From Gammaproteobacteria bacterium (GTDB lineage Bacteria; Pseudomonadota; Gammaproteobacteria; Pseudomonadales; UBA7434): DNA of 6,295 nt. The notes under the pieces are model-generated. The model was not told the origin of the DNA, did no database searches, and saw nothing but the letters and a program-made list of their open reading frames with translations. The translations under genes were made by a program, and so were the position numbers. Location: the NCBI GenBank assembly GCA_024280785.1, contig JAJRPK010000257.1, positions 1 through 6,295 of the forward strand, given 5' to 3'. Of the stretch, positions 4,793 through 6,295 are shown one piece after another (positions within the stretch are counted from its first letter, which is position 1; each line of letters opens with the position of its first letter).

Positions 4793-6028
4793 TTATAGAG
4801 CAAGTTGTTGATTTCTAGTGATTTTCTGCTCACTCAGAGTGACTTGCCGAGGCCTTTTGTGCTGCCTGTGCATCGCTTCACTAGCATTGACCAGCTGAAT
4901 CGCTGTTTGTTCAAGCTCCGGTAATTTCTGTTCGAGATAGTTGAGAGTTGTGGGGTAAGGATGGGCAATAATGATCGCGAGGCCGGTTCTCTCGGCTAAT
5001 TTTAACGCTTTTTTGTACGCGCGATCGATGGCTTTAGGGTGTGGGTCGTGGTCTAAAAAGATATCTCTTGCCAGATACGGGACCCGTTGTTGATTCGCTT
5101 CTGCCAGCGCCACGCTATGGCGAGTGGTTTTACTATCGATAAAGTAAAAATCAGATTTTTCCAGTTCTACCATTAACCAGCGCATCCTGTCGGAGGTCGC
5201 GGTCAGTTTACTGCCCATATGATTGCTCATGCCTTTGGCAAAAGGAATATCGTGCATGGCGCTTTGTAGCGTGGCAACAAAACTCTCTCGAGGTTGCTGC
5301 AGCTCTAATCCACCGGGGCCCAAACGCTTGTGGCTGTTTGCCTCCATCGGCATATGAATAATGATTTCTTTGTCGGGGTTGAGTTGAGTTGCGTAAAAAG
5401 CCAACTTTTGAGCCAGCGGAGTGTGCGGCAGAATACCGTAAGTTATTGCACCGGGAAGTTCGACAGCGCGCATACCCCGCTCTAAATTGTTGCCGATGTC
5501 GTCCAGAATAATTACCAGTAGTGGAGCGGCTGACGGTGGATTAATCGTCGATTGATGGTTAGCCGAATTTATCTTTGAAGTTTTTATTAGCGTTGTTGTT
5601 GAAATTATCGCAGCTGTTGGTGCGGGTACTAAATTTGGTGCAGGTACTAAAGTAGGCGTTGGCACTAAAGTAGACGCTAGCACTAAATCTGGCGCTAGCG
5701 CTATATCGGGTGCTACCGCTATAGCCGACGAAGCCGGCACTATCTTGGCTGTCAACGCAGCTTGGGTTTGCTGTACTTCAGCTTGGTGAAGATTTTCATA
5801 ATGCTTTTTGTAGCGATCTTCATTGAACGCTATATGATTTGTTGCCGGTAGTTTTGTCGCGGGTAATTGGGACGTCGATAATGGGGCCGGAGTTGTTACG
5901 ATAATAATGGGTGCAATCATGATCGCCAAATCGTCGACAATCAGGGAATCAGCGGGCATAGCACTGATTTCGCAAGAAATGAGTGCTATAGCGAGACATC
6001 TAGCGGAAATAGCAGTTAAAGTTTTCAT
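4793..6028 (-). CDS. yibQ: Divergent polysaccharide deacetylase family protein (YibQ type)
   Basis: This is a probable periplasmic protein of the polysaccharide deacetylase 2 (DUF610/YibQ) family; its substrate is not established. It has 411 residues. An N-terminal export signal (about 1-26) shows Arg10 followed by a short hydrophobic CLAIALIS stretch. Cleavage could occur after MPA, or the LISC at 16-19 could act as a lipobox. A long low-complexity region (about 28-167) is rich in Ala, Pro, Thr, Leu and Val and includes a periodic segment at 101-136. The folded domain (about 168-388) has LVIILDDIGNN (171-181, Asp176/Asp177), IIIHMPMEA (222-230, His225), GMSNHMGS (266-273, His270), YFIDSKTT (295-302, Asp298) and IIAHPYP (353-359, His356), all typical of the family. 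The tail is basic. The ATG at 6028 has only a weak ribosome site but gives the signal peptide. It lies 50 bp after ctpA on the same strand, as in an operon. Confidence 0.93.
   Translation of the reverse strand: MKTLTAISARCLAIALISCEISAMPADSLIVDDLAIMIAPIIIVTTPAPLSTSQLPATKLPATNHIAFNEDRYKKHYENLHQAEVQQTQAALTAKIVPASSAIAVAPDIALAPDLVLASTLVPTPTLVPAPNLVPAPTAAIISTTTLIKTSKINSANHQSTINPPSAAPLLVIILDDIGNNLERGMRAVELPGAITYGILPHTPLAQKLAFYATQLNPDKEIIIHMPMEANSHKRLGPGGLELQQPRESFVATLQSAMHDIPFAKGMSNHMGSKLTATSDRMRWLMVELEKSDFYFIDSKTTRHSVALAEANQQRVPYLARDIFLDHDPHPKAIDRAYKKALKLAERTGLAIIIAHPYPTTLNYLEQKLPELEQTAIQLVNASEAMHRQHKRPRQVTLSEQKITRNQQLAL
5619..5726 (-). repeat. 18-bp periodic repeat encoding the YibQ linker
   Basis: Six consecutive 18-base units (5619, 5637, 5655, 5673, 5691, 5709), e.g. 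GGTGCAGGTACTAAAGTA at 5637-5654, encode six-residue repeats of the type P-x-L-V-x-A around residues 101-136. Divergence increases toward the 5' end of the gene, and a very decayed seventh unit may follow at 5727-5744. The period is a multiple of three, so length changes keep frame. Confidence 0.8.
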
Positions 6029-6078
6029 GGACAGCAGAAATCTTTTTTATTGTCGAAACAGGCCAATTTACAGTTACT

Positions 6079-6295
6079 TTATCGAGCGAGAATATTTAGC
6101 CCTTTTAATAGTGTGAGGGCTTCGTGAAGCTGGTTGTCATCAATAAGAATTTCTTCTTTTTCGGCAGCCTCTTTTCCGCTTTTTCCGGCTGACTTATTGC
6201 GGTTAGCTTGCTTAGGATTTTTAAGGTGCTTAAACAAGTCAGCTTCAGAAATAGAAGCACCGGGGTCGAGCTTGGTTACTTTAGCTCGCTCGACC
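6079..6295 (-). CDS. ctpA: C-terminal end of a CtpA-type S41 family peptidase (partial)
   Basis: Only the last 71 codons are in the window; the gene enters from the right edge and stops at TAA (6079-6081). The visible residues begin VERAKVTKLDPG, then SEADLFKHLKNP, a Lys/Ala/Gly-rich stretch, and end EALTLLKGLNILAR. The ERAKVT, SEADL-x-x-HL and EAL-x-LLKG-x-NIL blocks match the C-terminal tail of carboxy-terminal processing peptidases located next to envC and yibQ in gammaproteobacteria. The PDZ domain and Ser/Lys catalytic residues lie outside the window. CtpA-type enzymes are exported and cleave periplasmic substrates; in Pseudomonas aeruginosa they include peptidoglycan hydrolases. It sits directly upstream of yibQ with a 50-bp gap, suggesting one transcript. 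Confidence 0.88.
   Translation of the reverse strand, partial: VERAKVTKLDPGASISEADLFKHLKNPKQANRNKSAGKSGKEAAEKEEILIDDNQLHEALTLLKGLNILAR

Noticed and set aside
5907..6116. 69-codon + strand frame opposite the start of yibQ and end of ctpA
   Set aside because: It is antisense to two genes with clear family motifs and has no identifiable domain.

Overview
The window looks like chromosomal DNA from a gammaproteobacterium of the Pseudomonas/Cellvibrio type. The reasons are the protein sequences, a monofunctional HisB in a hisB-hisH-hisA-hisF block, and a neighbouring ctpA-yibQ pair on the opposite strand. A similar his block near a gpmI-envC-ctpA-yibQ cluster is known from Pseudomonas. Base composition is moderate and codon use looks even across the window. 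I see no transposase, integrase, phage gene, CRISPR array, tRNA or rRNA. The genus cannot be fixed from the sequence alone.

Layout. Positions 1-378 hold no convincing gene; they contain several inverted repeats and, just before gpmA, a near-perfect palindrome (300-332). Then on the + strand come gpmA (379-1125, 2,3-bisphosphoglycerate-dependent phosphoglycerate mutase), hisB (1299-1898), hisH (2119-2769), hisA (2836-3567) and hisF (3598-4377). On the - strand, read from the right edge, come the 3' end of a ctpA-type S41 peptidase gene (6079 to the edge), a yibQ-type divergent polysaccharide deacetylase gene (4793-6028), and a small DUF6316-like gene (4456-4680). The last of these converges on hisF.

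How the genes work together. HisA isomerises ProFAR to PRFAR. The HisH/HisF complex turns PRFAR plus glutamine-derived ammonia into imidazole glycerol phosphate (IGP) and AICAR. HisB dehydrates IGP. The block therefore covers the middle of histidine biosynthesis, and hisG, hisD, hisC, hisI/hisE and a histidinol phosphatase must lie elsewhere. CtpA and YibQ are envelope proteins, a periplasmic processing protease and a probable periplasmic polysaccharide/peptidoglycan-related deacetylase-fold protein.

I do not see a clearly new multi-gene system. The less ordinary signals lie between the genes. There are two short degenerate tandem arrays that start at or overlap stop codons: a 15-bp unit after hisB, and a 17-bp unit between hisF and the small gene. 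A third, 18-bp periodic array encodes a Pro/Ala/Leu/Val-rich linker in YibQ. An exact 12-mer is shared by the two sides of gpmA, and a palindrome overlaps the likely gpmA promoter.
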